The position numbers were made by a program, and so were the translations under genes. 64,000 nucleotides of DNA from Alphaproteobacteria bacterium. Lineage in GTDB: Bacteria; Pseudomonadota; Alphaproteobacteria; Micavibrionales; Micavibrionaceae. Of this stretch, positions 8,978 through 17,533 are shown piece by piece. The notes under the pieces are model-generated. The model did no database searches, was not told the DNA's origin, and worked only from the letters and a program-made list of their open reading frames with translations. The DNA lies in contig JANQRF010000003.1 of NCBI GenBank assembly GCA_028289285.1, positions 105,020 to 169,019 of the forward strand. Direction: 5' to 3'. Each line of letters opens with the position of its first letter. Within the stretch, counting starts at the first letter, position 1.

Positions 8978-10498
8978 ATGACCCTGACCTGTTCCTTTAC
9001 GTCCAAAGCCCCTGCGAAAGCTGATGCCTTTATCCTGTGTACGGGCGCCGATTTAAAGCCGGATCTATCCGTCCTGTCCAAAGGCGATAGCGCGCTTGTT
9101 AAAGCAGCCATGAAAAACGCCAAAAACTTTAAAGGTGAAAACGGGCAGGTTTTGAGCGTGCCATTATCTTCGGCGGCAAAAGCGGGGCGCGCCCTTGTGC
9201 TTGGGTTGGGCGATTTAAAAAAGCTGGATGCTTTAAAGGCGGAAGCGGCTGGCGGGAAAGCGCTGCCGTTTTTAAAATCCATGGGGATTGAAAGCGCCTC
9301 TATTTTTGGCGCAAAGCTGCCTGCAAAATCAAAAATCAGTGAAAGCGATGTGGCTGCCCATATGGCGTTAGGCTTACGTCTGCGCAGTTATCATTTCGAT
9401 GCGTATAAAGGCAAAGACGCCAAAGCCAAGGCTGCCAAAAAACCAAAGCTGAAAAAAGCAGTTTTTGTCGGCGGCAAATTTGCAGCCGCCTCGAAACTGT
9501 ATAAACGCCTGGCCGCGAGCGCAGATGGAATAGAGCTTGCGCGTGATCTCATCAATATGCCGCCAAATGATCTCTATCCGGATAGCTACGCAAAATTAAT
9601 TGCCAAAGAACTGAAACCGCTTGGCGTGCAGGTGGAAGTTTTAGATGAAAAGAAAATGAAAACGCTTGGCATGGGCGCGGCATTGGCTGTCGGGCAGGGC
9701 TCTGCGCGTCCATCCCGCGTTGTTGTGATGCGCTGGAACGGCGCATCAAAAACGAAAAAAGGCGGGCCGATCGCCTTTGTCGGCAAGGGTGTGACTTTTG
9801 ATACGGGCGGCATATCCATCAAGCCTGCGGGCGGTATGGATGAGATGAAAATGGATATGGGCGGGTCTGCAGCTGTGGTGGGGCTGATGAAATCCCTGGC
9901 CACGCGCAAAGCCAAAGCGAATGTGGTCGGTATTGTCGGGCTGGTTGAAAATATGCCGTCGTCAAACGCGTATCGTCCGGGCGATATCATTACCTCGATG
10001 GCGGGAAAAACGATTGAGGTTTTGAATACGGACGCGGAAGGGCGCCTTGTGCTGGCCGATGCACTGACCTATGTGCAGAAAAAATATAAACCGAAAATGA
10101 TTGTCGATCTGGCAACCCTCACAGGCGCGATCATGGTTGCGCTTGGCTTTGAATATTGCGGTGTCTTTTCAAATGATGACACGCTCTGGAAGAATATGAG
10201 CGCAGCGGCTGAAAAATCCGGTGAGAAAATCTGGCGCATGCCGCTTGATGAAGCGTTCCGCACCGAAATGGAAAGCAGTGTTGCGGATTTAAAAAATCTT
10301 GGCTCGCTGGGGCGCTGGGGCGGGGCCTGTTCTGCCGCAGGGTTTTTAGAGCATTTCATTGATAAAGATGTGAAATGGTCGCACTGGGATATTGCAGGGA
10401 CGGCCTGGTGGAAATCCGATAAGCCGACAACGCCCAAAGGTGGGACTGGCTTTGGTGTACGTTCGCTCGATCAGTTAGTGGAAGAGGCTTATGAGTGA
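8978..10498 (+). CDS. pepA: Leucyl aminopeptidase (M17 family)
   Basis: The 506-residue protein has a variable N-terminal domain with many Lys and Ala, and the M17 catalytic domain from about residue 190. It shows GKGVTFDTGGISIKP near 269-283, where a metal-binding Lys and Asp sit, and the M17 signature NTDAEGRL near 349-356. It is a cytoplasmic dinuclear-metal aminopeptidase that recycles peptides. It overlaps holC by 8 bases, which points to coupled translation. The length is normal for the family. Confidence 0.95.
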   Translation: MTLTCSFTSKAPAKADAFILCTGADLKPDLSVLSKGDSALVKAAMKNAKNFKGENGQVLSVPLSSAAKAGRALVLGLGDLKKLDALKAEAAGGKALPFLKSMGIESASIFGAKLPAKSKISESDVAAHMALGLRLRSYHFDAYKGKDAKAKAAKKPKLKKAVFVGGKFAAASKLYKRLAASADGIELARDLINMPPNDLYPDSYAKLIAKELKPLGVQVEVLDEKKMKTLGMGAALAVGQGSARPSRVVVMRWNGASKTKKGGPIAFVGKGVTFDTGGISIKPAGGMDEMKMDMGGSAAVVGLMKSLATRKAKANVVGIVGLVENMPSSNAYRPGDIITSMAGKTIEVLNTDAEGRLVLADALTYVQKKYKPKMIVDLATLTGAIMVALGFEYCGVFSNDDTLWKNMSAAAEKSGEKIWRMPLDEAFRTEMESSVADLKNLGSLGRWGGACSAAGFLEHFIDKDVKWSHWDIAGTAWWKSDKPTTPKGGTGFGVRSLDQLVEEAYE

Positions 10499-10940
10499 AA
10501 TCCGGTTTTATCACCTGACCCGTCAGCCGCTTGATCAGGCGCTGCCTGCGATTTTGATGAAAGCCTATACGGGCGGGCGCAAAGTGCTTGTGCATTGTGC
10601 GGATAAAAACATGGCTAAAAAAATGAGCGAGCAGCTTTGGACCTACCGGGATGACTCGTTTTTACCGCACGGGCTTGCGAATGAAGATCATGCAAATCTG
10701 CAACCGGTTTTGATTTCAGACACAGATGAAAACCAAAATGAGGCGGATGTGCTTATTCTGTGCGGCGGTGCATTGAGTGAAAAACTAAATGATTTTTCTT
10801 TATGTTGCGAAATGCTGGAAGATCATCAGAGCGATCAGGTCGAGGCGGCGCGGGCGCGCTGGAAAGACTATAAAGAGGCCGGGCATGAGGTGACCTACTG
10901 GTTTCAAAGTGAAACAGGCGGATGGGAACAAAAAGCCTGA
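10491..10940 (+). CDS. holC: DNA polymerase III chi subunit
   Basis: The 149-residue protein matches HolC: an N-terminal IRFYHLTRQPLDQALPAIL start, KAYTGGRKVLVHCAD, LWTYRDDSFLPHG, and an NQNEADVLILCGG strand. Chi links the clamp loader to single-strand-binding protein at the replication fork. It sits directly after pepA, a common alphaproteobacterial pair. Its stop is adjacent to the stop of the convergent SDR gene. Confidence 0.92.
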   Translation: MSEIRFYHLTRQPLDQALPAILMKAYTGGRKVLVHCADKNMAKKMSEQLWTYRDDSFLPHGLANEDHANLQPVLISDTDENQNEADVLILCGGALSEKLNDFSLCCEMLEDHQSDQVEAARARWKDYKEAGHEVTYWFQSETGGWEQKA

Positions 10941-10941
10941 T

Positions 10942-11874
10942 TTATATCCCTGAATAATTAGCTTCTTTAAATGCCTGGGACGCTGCTGCTTCCGCTGCCA
11001 GACAGCCTTCCAGACCAAGCTTGTAATTCGGATAGCGGAGCTGTACGCCAAGCTCTTCTTTAATCCGGTTGTTCAGCACATGTTTGTTGTCTTTATAAAA
11101 GCTGAGCGCGATCGGCGCCATGTCCGCTTCGTTGAAGGGGATGAGCGGCGGGACTTCAAGTTCCAAAAGTTCACACGCATAGCGGATCACTTCATGACTT
11201 GGTTCAGGCGCATCATCGGCGAGGTTATAGGCTGCGCCCGGGTTAGGGCGGTGAAAAGAAGCGATAATCGTTTGGGCAATATCTTCGACATGAATGCGGT
11301 TAAAAACCTGCCCCGGCTTATCGATGCGCCGGGCGACACCTGCGCGCACGCTGTCCAGCGCGCTTCGGCCTGGACCGTAAATCCCGGCAAGACGGAAAAT
11401 ATGCACGGGCGTTCCGTAATCGCGGTACAGGGAGAGCCATTGGTCTTCAGCCAGCGCACGGCGTGACCCGCGCTTGGACGTCGGGCGTATTTCCGCGCTT
11501 TCATCTACCACGCCGCCCTGCCGGTCGCCATACACGCCTGTCGTGGAGAGATAGCCGAGCCATTGCAAATTCGGCATGCGGGCAATGTCATGTGCGTGCG
11601 CCAAAAACGCCGGGTCGCCTTCATCATCGGGCGGGGTTGAAATCAGAACATGCGTCACATCACGTAAAATTTTATCCGCATCAGGGAGCGGATAATTATA
11701 ATCAAACAGATGGGTACGGATCCGGCGGGTAAGCAGGTTCTTTCGTTTGTCCTGATCGCGGGTGGTGCCGCTCAACGTCCAGCCGCCAAGACGCTGCAGC
11801 TCATAGCCGAGATAATCGCAGCTATAGCCGTAGCCGAAGCAAAAAAGTCGTTTGCTTTTATCGTCTAAAGACAT
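10942..11874 (-). CDS. NAD-dependent epimerase/dehydratase-like protein (YeeZ-type)
   Basis: The 310-residue protein starts at an ATG at 11874, preferred over a GTG two codons upstream. An N-terminal Rossmann motif (FGYGYSCDYL) is followed by VTHVLISTPPDDEGDP, LGYLSTTGVYGDR (the Ser-Thr-x-Gly-x-Tyr region of extended SDRs) and FRLAGIYGPGRSALD. These are features of the YeeZ/SDR_a5 group of nucleotide-sugar epimerase relatives. No substrate can be assigned. Confidence 0.82.
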   Translation of the reverse strand: MSLDDKSKRLFCFGYGYSCDYLGYELQRLGGWTLSGTTRDQDKRKNLLTRRIRTHLFDYNYPLPDADKILRDVTHVLISTPPDDEGDPAFLAHAHDIARMPNLQWLGYLSTTGVYGDRQGGVVDESAEIRPTSKRGSRRALAEDQWLSLYRDYGTPVHIFRLAGIYGPGRSALDSVRAGVARRIDKPGQVFNRIHVEDIAQTIIASFHRPNPGAAYNLADDAPEPSHEVIRYACELLELEVPPLIPFNEADMAPIALSFYKDNKHVLNNRIKEELGVQLRYPNYKLGLEGCLAAEAAASQAFKEANYSGI

Positions 11875-11896
11875 AAACACCCACCAAAATGATTTT

Positions 11897-11924
11897 AGCG
11901 CCCCTTACATGACTAAGGAGCGCT
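11897..11924 (-). terminator. Possible terminator or stem-loop after the GST gene
   Basis: An 11-bp stem with one mismatch (agcgcccctta with taaggagcgct, 6-base loop) lies in the 63-base gap between the two minus-strand genes. The T tract is weak on the minus strand and better on the plus strand, where no gene ends, so the role is uncertain. Confidence 0.4.
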
Positions 11925-11937
11925 TTATAATTCTTTT

Positions 11938-12606
11938 TTAAAAATCGACGTCTTCGTAATGATCAACCGGCATGAAGCCCGGAATACGGTCTTCCAAAAG
12001 CGGCTTGAAGCTGGGGCGGGATTTTACCCGCGCGTACCAGTCATGCGCCGCCTGATGCTCATCCCAGGGCACATCGCCGATATAATCAATGGCTGAGAGA
12101 TGCGCCGCGGCGGCAATGTCGGCGAGCGAAAATTCCTCGCCTGCCAGCCATTTGCGCTTGTCGGTCAGAAAACCGATATAATCCATGTGATAATGAATAT
12201 TGGCATGGCCTGCACGAATAGACGGTCCGTGCGGCTCGCCCAATTTTAAAAACCGTTTCATGAGCTTTTCACCAAGAAGGTTATCCGAAACTTCACGGTT
12301 AAACTTGACGTCAAACCAGCTGACCAATCGGCGCGTTTCTGCGCGCTGAACCGGGTCTTTGCCGAGCAGATCGACATCCGGGTAAACCTCTTCAAGATAT
12401 TCGCAAATCACCTGCGAATTGGCGAGCTTGGTCCCGTCTGGTTCGACCAGAACGGGCACATCGCCCGCAGGGTTCATGGCCAGGAAGTCTGTGCGGCGCT
12501 CCCAGATTTTCTCAATCTGCAGATCGGCTTCCAGCTTTTTTTCACCCAGCACGATTCGCACTTTGCGCGAAAACGGGTGCAACCAAAGGTGATAGAGCGT
12601 TCTCAT
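11938..12606 (-). CDS. Glutathione S-transferase family protein
   Basis: The 222-residue protein is read from ATG at 12606. An upstream in-frame TTG would add ten residues that fall outside the family pattern. The N-terminal thioredoxin-like domain has LWLHPFSRKVRIVLGEKKL, VPVLVEPDGTKLANSQVICEYLEE (the glutathione-contact region) and a C-terminal helical domain with LAGEEFSLADIAAAAHLSAIDYIGD. It is probably a cytoplasmic GST, substrate unknown. No clear ribosome-binding site is seen. Confidence 0.88.
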   Translation of the reverse strand: MRTLYHLWLHPFSRKVRIVLGEKKLEADLQIEKIWERRTDFLAMNPAGDVPVLVEPDGTKLANSQVICEYLEEVYPDVDLLGKDPVQRAETRRLVSWFDVKFNREVSDNLLGEKLMKRFLKLGEPHGPSIRAGHANIHYHMDYIGFLTDKRKWLAGEEFSLADIAAAAHLSAIDYIGDVPWDEHQAAHDWYARVKSRPSFKPLLEDRIPGFMPVDHYEDVDF

Positions 12607-12653
12607 GATCAGAGAAGAGTAGCCCAAGATGGACAATTTTCATAGCCCCTAAT

Positions 12654-12662
12654 TGTGGATAA
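12654..12662 (-). promoter_or_regulatory. Consensus DnaA box
   Basis: A perfect match to TTATCCACA reads on the minus strand, in the 76-base gap between the b561-YceI stop and the GST start. A single site could be chance; see the finding on DnaA boxes. Confidence 0.35.
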
Positions 12663-12682
12663 GGTCTGTAGGTAGTTGAAAT

Positions 12683-13879
12683 TTATGGTTGTCTGGCGAT
12701 GAGGGAAATCTGAACTGCAACATCCGCACCCACCGTATCCGTATTTTGCCAGTCCCCCTGGCCGATTCCGTAATCCAGGCGGTTTAAATCTGCTGTGGCG
12801 GTGACCTCAGCCGTTTTTCCCTGAATCTCCAGTGTAAAATACAGCCGGACAGGCATGGTGACGCCGCGTAAAGTCAAATCCCCGATAGCGAGATAATTGG
12901 ACCCTTCCATCTGTTCAATCACACGGCTTTGAAAAATGGCTTCGGGATAGCTTTCTGCGAAAAACCAGTCTTCAGTTGTGATTTGCGAATCCCGGTCCGC
13001 ATTGCCTGTGACGGCAGAGTTCGTGCGGATACGCACAGTCAGATTGCCTGCACTTAAATCGTCAGGATTAAAAATGATATCGGCATCATAATCATTAAAT
13101 ATGCCTGTGAAATTCTGGCCATACATGGACGCTTCAAAATTGATCGAGGTATTTTCTTTGTCGACAATCCAGCTATGGGGGGGCAGGGCATTATCCGTTT
13201 CTGTCTGGGTGATTTCAATTTGCGTATCAGTTGTTTGAATTTCTACCTGACTTTTAAAAAGCGGCATAAACGTGAAATAGGCGACAGTCGCAAAGAACGC
13301 ACCGAGAATACCGATCAGGCCAAACACGGCGGCCGGATGTTTTGCGAACATCATGCGTGACAGCGTTTCATCTTTATCAATGATGTGATGTTTGAATGCG
13401 CCTGCTGCGTGCAGGCCGATGACGCCCATCAGACCATAGGCCAAAAGCCAGTGCGTGAATTTGGAGAGTTCAAAAAGCGTTTCATCTTTCCCGGTCAAAG
13501 GCGGCAAAGTCAGACCGAAGAATGTCACCGGAAATTCTCCTGCGGAGGACATGACCCAGCCCGAGAGCGGCATGGCGATCATCGCAAAATATAAAAAGAG
13601 ATGCGCACCTTTGGCGAGAAGTTTTTCCCAGGCCTGATGTGTGGTTAAAGCAGCCGGAGCAGGGGATAAAAATTTCCAGCCGATCCGCAGCAAAACCAGA
13701 AGCAGGATGAGGAGGCCAAAAGATTTATGATTGGCATAGAGCTGCAGCTTTTCCGGGCTGTAGGCCATATCAACCATAATAAAGCCGACAATACACAGAC
13801 CCAGAATAATGAAGGCGCCGGCCCAGTGCAAAAGCTTGGCCAGCGCCCCATATTGTGTGTCTGTGTTTTTAAATGACAC
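12683..13879 (-). CDS. Cytochrome b561-YceI fusion protein
   Basis: The 398-residue protein starts at GTG (no ATG nearby). Residues 1-205 form a cytochrome b561-type four-helix membrane domain with His residues in LLHWAG, YANHKSFG, KGAHLFLY and GLHAAGAFKHH that would ligate heme. A fifth membrane segment near 190-210 and an acidic Thr/Gln linker lead to a YceI domain (about 228-398: HSWIVDKENTSINFEAS, then the GNLTVRI and LTLRGVTMPVRLYF strands). YceI domains bind isoprenoid lipids such as quinone-like molecules, so quinone-linked electron transfer is plausible. It lies 10 bases after the separate YceI gene, likely one operon. Confidence 0.88.
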   Translation of the reverse strand: MSFKNTDTQYGALAKLLHWAGAFIILGLCIVGFIMVDMAYSPEKLQLYANHKSFGLLILLLVLLRIGWKFLSPAPAALTTHQAWEKLLAKGAHLFLYFAMIAMPLSGWVMSSAGEFPVTFFGLTLPPLTGKDETLFELSKFTHWLLAYGLMGVIGLHAAGAFKHHIIDKDETLSRMMFAKHPAAVFGLIGILGAFFATVAYFTFMPLFKSQVEIQTTDTQIEITQTETDNALPPHSWIVDKENTSINFEASMYGQNFTGIFNDYDADIIFNPDDLSAGNLTVRIRTNSAVTGNADRDSQITTEDWFFAESYPEAIFQSRVIEQMEGSNYLAIGDLTLRGVTMPVRLYFTLEIQGKTAEVTATADLNRLDYGIGQGDWQNTDTVGADVAVQISLIARQP

Positions 13880-13889
13880 TTACTAAAGC

Positions 13890-14483
13890 CTATTCGTTGA
13901 CGACCTCGCCGCCTTCACGGAAGCCTTCGACTTCAAGGCGGATTTCAATGTCATCACCGATCATCGGCAGACCGTAAGTCATGCCGAAATCAGAGCGTTT
14001 TACGGTCGTTGTGGCCGAAAGACCGGCGACAAATTTCTGATTAAACGGATGTACGCCTGATTTATTGTGCACGGTTTTAAGTGTGACGGGTTTCGTCACG
14101 CCAAGGATCGTTAAATCACCCATGATGTTGGCCGTATCGTCACCGGTCACTTCAATGCCTGTGCTTTTGAATGTCATTTCCGGGAACTCATCGACTTTGA
14201 AGAAATCATCATTCTTCATATGATCGTTCCATTTCTCGTGATCCATGTCGATGCTGTCGGTTTTGATGGTCACCTCGACTTTGGATTTTTCAGGCTCGCC
14301 GCGGTTAAATTCAAAAAACCCGTCATAGTTGTGGAACTCGCCCTGCGACATGGAAAAGCCCAGATGATCGACAAAGAATAAAATCTGGGTATGGGCTTTA
14401 TCGAATGTATAGCGTTCAATCTGTGCGTGGGCAGGCACAGAGATCAGAGCAAAAACTGTAAGCAGAGGGAAAAGAAAGCGCAT
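13890..14483 (-). CDS. Secreted YceI-family lipid-binding protein
   Basis: The 197-residue protein has a signal peptide of about 20 residues (VPAHA|QIE) and a full YceI lipocalin-like barrel: TFDKAHTQILFFVDHLGFSMSQGEF, SKVEVTIKTDSIDM, FPEMTFKSTGIEV and LGVTKPVTLKT (each shown in parts of the chain). A good Shine-Dalgarno (ctcct on the plus strand, i.e. aggag) precedes the ATG. It is periplasmic. As first gene before the cytochrome b561-YceI fusion it is likely a soluble partner or paralogue of the fused domain. Confidence 0.9.
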   Translation of the reverse strand: MRFLFPLLTVFALISVPAHAQIERYTFDKAHTQILFFVDHLGFSMSQGEFHNYDGFFEFNRGEPEKSKVEVTIKTDSIDMDHEKWNDHMKNDDFFKVDEFPEMTFKSTGIEVTGDDTANIMGDLTILGVTKPVTLKTVHNKSGVHPFNQKFVAGLSATTTVKRSDFGMTYGLPMIGDDIEIRLEVEGFREGGEVVNE

Positions 14484-14541
14484 AAAATTCTCCTGATGTT
14501 GCGATTATCTATTGATCAACCTAGAGGGCGCATGCCTAAAA

Positions 14542-14748
14542 TCAAGAGAGAAAATAAGCCTCATAGATCCATAAGGCGGCCCAGGCCCCAAAGCCTGCAA
14601 AAATCCAGACAGCCAGCCCATAGGTCCAGCGCAGGGATTTATTCTCTATCAGCTCTGATTTTGACCGGGCACGAAGGAAAATGCCGATAATGCTCACCCC
14701 AAAGGCAAAACCGAACACAAAACCTATAATGCCGACAAATGCCGTCAT
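14542..14748 (-). CDS. Small membrane protein, function unknown
   Basis: The 68-residue protein has two hydrophobic segments (about residues 4-24 and 43-63) separated by a basic loop RARSKSELIE. An aaagg Shine-Dalgarno-like stretch precedes the ATG. I do not recognise a family. It lies upstream of the YceI gene on the same strand with a 58-base gap and is divergent from uppP. Confidence 0.55.
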   Translation of the reverse strand: MTAFVGIIGFVFGFAFGVSIIGIFLRARSKSELIENKSLRWTYGLAVWIFAGFGAWAALWIYEAYFLS

Positions 14749-14772
14749 TGCGTGCCTTTCCGTTTCCTGATT

Positions 14773-14788
14773 AACTAAGAGCTTAGTT
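14773..14788. promoter_or_regulatory. Palindrome upstream of uppP
   Basis: AACTAAG-AG-CTTAGTT is a perfect 7-bp inverted repeat with a 2-base spacer, within the 63-base divergent region upstream of uppP. Its size and place fit a repressor or activator half-site pair, but no regulator is known. Confidence 0.35.
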
Positions 14789-14811
14789 TAACGCTGTGAA
14801 ACCGTCTGTCC

Positions 14812-15624
14812 ATGCCTCTTTTTTCGCTCATTATACTCGCGCTGGTCCAGGGTATTACTGAATTTTTACCTATCAGTTCCAGCGGGCATTTGGTGCTGAC
14901 TCATCATCTTTTAAGTGGGGAGAGCGTTGATCTGTGCTGGACTCAAAACCGCACGCTGGATGTCGCTGTGCATGTTGGAACGTTACTTTCGGTTCTGGTC
15001 TATTATCGTAAAGATGTGGCTGAGATGGTCTGCGGGTTTTTGCAAAAAGGCTCGGCTGGTCAAAAGCTTTTTGCACATATTATTCTGGCTTCCGTGCCTG
15101 CCGTGATTGCAGGGTTTTTGCTGCATAAAGCGCAGCCTTCTTTTGTGTGTCTTCTGACAGTTATGGCCTGGATGACTCTGATCTTCGGGATTGTTTTGTG
15201 GGTGGCGGATAAATATTTTACAGGCACAAAAACACTGAAAGATATGACGGCCAAACATGCAAGCCTGATCGGGTTTGCGCAAATATTGGCGCTGGTGCCG
15301 GGCACATCGCGCTCTGGTATTACCATGACTACCGCTTTGTTTCTTGGCTATAGCCGGATGGAAGCTGCGCATTTTTCATTGTTGTTGGCGATTATTGCGA
15401 TTGCAGGCGCAGGGACGCTGTCCGGGATTGATCTGGCGCAAAGCGGGAATTTACAACTTGGTGCGGATGCGTTTATGGCTGCGGGCCTTGCTTTTGTCTC
15501 CGGCTGGGCGGCGATCGCATTGATGATGAAATGGCTCGAAAAACGGTCTTTCGCACCGTTTGCACTTTATCGGATTATTCTTGGAATTGTTTTGCTCGGC
15601 CTGATTTATACAGGCGCATTTTAA
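14812..15624 (+). CDS. uppP: Undecaprenyl-diphosphatase
   Basis: The 270-residue polytopic membrane protein carries both UppP/BacA signatures: EFLPISSSGHLVL near residues 17-29 and PGTSRSGITM near 162-171, with the catalytic Ser/Glu and Arg regions. It recycles undecaprenyl diphosphate to the monophosphate carrier for peptidoglycan and other surface polymers. No strong ribosome-binding site is visible before the ATG. A palindrome lies about 25 bases upstream. Its stop is 3 bases from that of the convergent small gene. Confidence 0.95.
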   Translation: MPLFSLIILALVQGITEFLPISSSGHLVLTHHLLSGESVDLCWTQNRTLDVAVHVGTLLSVLVYYRKDVAEMVCGFLQKGSAGQKLFAHIILASVPAVIAGFLLHKAQPSFVCLLTVMAWMTLIFGIVLWVADKYFTGTKTLKDMTAKHASLIGFAQILALVPGTSRSGITMTTALFLGYSRMEAAHFSLLLAIIAIAGAGTLSGIDLAQSGNLQLGADAFMAAGLAFVSGWAAIALMMKWLEKRSFAPFALYRIILGIVLLGLIYTGAF

Positions 15625-15627
15625 GGC

Positions 15628-15807
15628 TTACTGATTTTCTTCAATCACACCGTTTGGATCCTGCTCTACAAGATCGGCGACCTGATCGAACACAGAAGCA
15701 TTTTCATCCATTTGTTCTTTGAGCGGCGGGTTTTGCTCAGAGATGGTTCTGAAAAACGTGGCGGCATCGCGAAGAAGTTTTGCGGCAAGCTGGGCGTGTG
15801 AAGGCAT
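15628..15807 (-). CDS. Small conserved-type alphaproteobacterial protein, unknown function
   Basis: The 59-residue soluble protein starts at ATG 15807 (a TTG one codon upstream is less likely). It opens MPSHAQLAAKLLRDAATFFR and continues into an acidic helical stretch, EQMDENASVFDQVADLVEQD. This resembles short uncharacterised proteins often found in alphaproteobacteria, but I cannot name a family. It ends 3 bases from the uppP stop. Confidence 0.6.
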   Translation of the reverse strand: MPSHAQLAAKLLRDAATFFRTISEQNPPLKEQMDENASVFDQVADLVEQDPNGVIEENQ

Positions 15808-15879
15808 CAATATTGTCCAATCTTTAAAGTTAACTTAAGAGCGACCCTATCATAGCTTTTTGGCGATGCCAAATTAACT

Positions 15880-16713
15880 CTAGCTGCGAAAAGGATGCGC
15901 TTTATAGGTGCCCATAATGGTGACATCACCTGCAAAAAAGCCAAGCTCTTCCATGGCAAGCTGGAGCGGGCGCTGTTCCGGATGGCCCACGACGTCGGCG
16001 TAAAATTGCGCGGCCTGGAACTTCTCATCGACATAGGATTCCAGCTTGACCATATTCACGCCGTTGGTTGCAAATCCGCCAAGCGCCTTATAGAGCGAGG
16101 CCGGGATATTGCGCACGGAAAAGAAAAAGCTTGTCATATATAAAGTGCCTTCTTCATAGGCAGGGACATCAGCTTCGCGCGCCAGGATCAAAAAGCGGGT
16201 CGTGTTGTGATCGGCGTCCTGCACATCATCACGCAGGATGTCGAGGCCGTAAATGTCAGCCGCCAGGGCCGAGGCAATCGCAGCATGGGTGGGGTCGCCT
16301 TTTGTCGCAACATCCTGCGCGGCGCCTGCCGTATCGGCATGAACATGGGATTTCAGCCCGAGCTCATTGATGACCTTGCGGCATTGGGGCAGGGCGTGGA
16401 TATGGCTGTGGACGTGCTTCAGAGCCTCTATCTTCGCGCCTTTCGGGGCCATCAGCGCGTGCTGGATCGGCTGAAAATGCTCGCCGATAATCGAGACGCC
16501 GCTATGAGGCAAAAGCCGGTGCACATCAGCCACGCGGCCCGCAAGCGTATTATCAATCGGGATCATGGCCAGATCGGCCTTACCGTCGATCAGCGCCGCA
16601 AACGCATCATCAAACGTCTCACAAGGAAGCGTTTCCCAGTCCGGATAAACGGCGCGGCAGGCCATATCCGAGTATGCGCCTGCAAAGCCCTGAAATGCGA
16701 TTGTTTTGCTCAT
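15880..16713 (-). CDS. pheA: Prephenate dehydratase
   Basis: The 277-residue protein has a periplasmic-binding-like catalytic domain (about 1-185: IAFQGFAGAYSDMACRAVYP, DLAMIPIDNTLAGRV, AAIASALAADIYGL and the catalytic NTTRF motif) and a C-terminal ACT domain (about 195-277, with NIPASLYKALGGFATNGVNM) that normally senses phenylalanine. It converts prephenate to phenylpyruvate. The usual ESRP in the ACT domain is replaced by ESYV here, so allosteric control may be altered. It is a stand-alone dehydratase; the chorismate mutase is a separate gene at 59816. Confidence 0.93.
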   Translation of the reverse strand: MSKTIAFQGFAGAYSDMACRAVYPDWETLPCETFDDAFAALIDGKADLAMIPIDNTLAGRVADVHRLLPHSGVSIIGEHFQPIQHALMAPKGAKIEALKHVHSHIHALPQCRKVINELGLKSHVHADTAGAAQDVATKGDPTHAAIASALAADIYGLDILRDDVQDADHNTTRFLILAREADVPAYEEGTLYMTSFFFSVRNIPASLYKALGGFATNGVNMVKLESYVDEKFQAAQFYADVVGHPEQRPLQLAMEELGFFAGDVTIMGTYKAHPFRS

Positions 16714-16894
16714 GGTATTTGACCTTTATCATTTTTATAGCCTGCCTGCCTGCGATAATAAATATCTGTGCATGGGGGGCGCCTTTGCCCCTCGACAAGC
16801 CTTGGATGATCTTGATATAGTCTAAAAACGTAAAGAATGACAAGTCACCTCAATCAACAGCTTCCACAAGCTTCCACGAAAATAGGGTCAACAT

Positions 16895-17527
16895 ATGGGC
16901 GGAATGGAATTTAACAAGATTTTTGCAGCGCTGCTTGTGGCCGGAATCGTGGCGTCCCTGTCCGGGTTTATTTCCAAAAAACTGGTCCATCCTGAAGAGC
17001 TGGAAGAAAATGCCTTTCATGTGGAAGTGGCAGAAGGCGGCGCGGCGGGCGCGGCTCCTAAAATCCAGCTGCCTGAGCCTGTATTGCATCTTGTGGCTGC
17101 CGCAGATATCGCCCGCGGGGAAAAGCTCGCCAAGGCCTGCGCGGCCTGTCACAGCTTTGAAAAAGGCGGTCCGAACGGGGTTGGCCCGTATCTTTGGAAT
17201 ACGGTGAATAAACCAAAACATCATGCCAGCGGGTTTAGCTATTCCGGCGCGCTGACCGCTAATGGCGTAGCGAACTGGACCTATCAATCACTGAACTATT
17301 TCCTGTGGAAGCCCAAGAAATATGCGCCGGGCACAAAAATGAACTATCTGGGCATTAAAAAGCCTGAAGACCGCGCGGCGATGATTGCCTGGCTGCGTAC
17401 GCTGGCCGATAGTCCTGCGCCTCTGCCAAGCGCAGCTGAAATCGCAACTGAAAAAGCCGAATTTGCCCCTGAGCCGGAAGAAACAGCAGAAACAGCTGCA
17501 GCCGAAGAGCCTGCAGCAGGGGAATAG
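16895..17527 (+). CDS. Membrane-anchored cytochrome c (CycM/c552-type)
   Basis: The 210-residue protein has one N-terminal membrane anchor (about 6-26), a linker, and a class I cytochrome c domain with heme motif CAACH near 81-85 and the likely axial Met in PGTKMNYLGI. An acidic Glu/Ala/Pro tail follows the final helix AAMIAWLRTL. Such anchored cytochromes pass electrons from complex III to cytochrome oxidase, which is encoded at 23-32 kb. It is divergent from pheA. Heme attachment would need the system II machinery at 48-52 kb. Confidence 0.92.
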   Translation: MGGMEFNKIFAALLVAGIVASLSGFISKKLVHPEELEENAFHVEVAEGGAAGAAPKIQLPEPVLHLVAAADIARGEKLAKACAACHSFEKGGPNGVGPYLWNTVNKPKHHASGFSYSGALTANGVANWTYQSLNYFLWKPKKYAPGTKMNYLGIKKPEDRAAMIAWLRTLADSPAPLPSAAEIATEKAEFAPEPEETAETAAAEEPAAGE

Positions 17528-17533
17528 ATCAAG

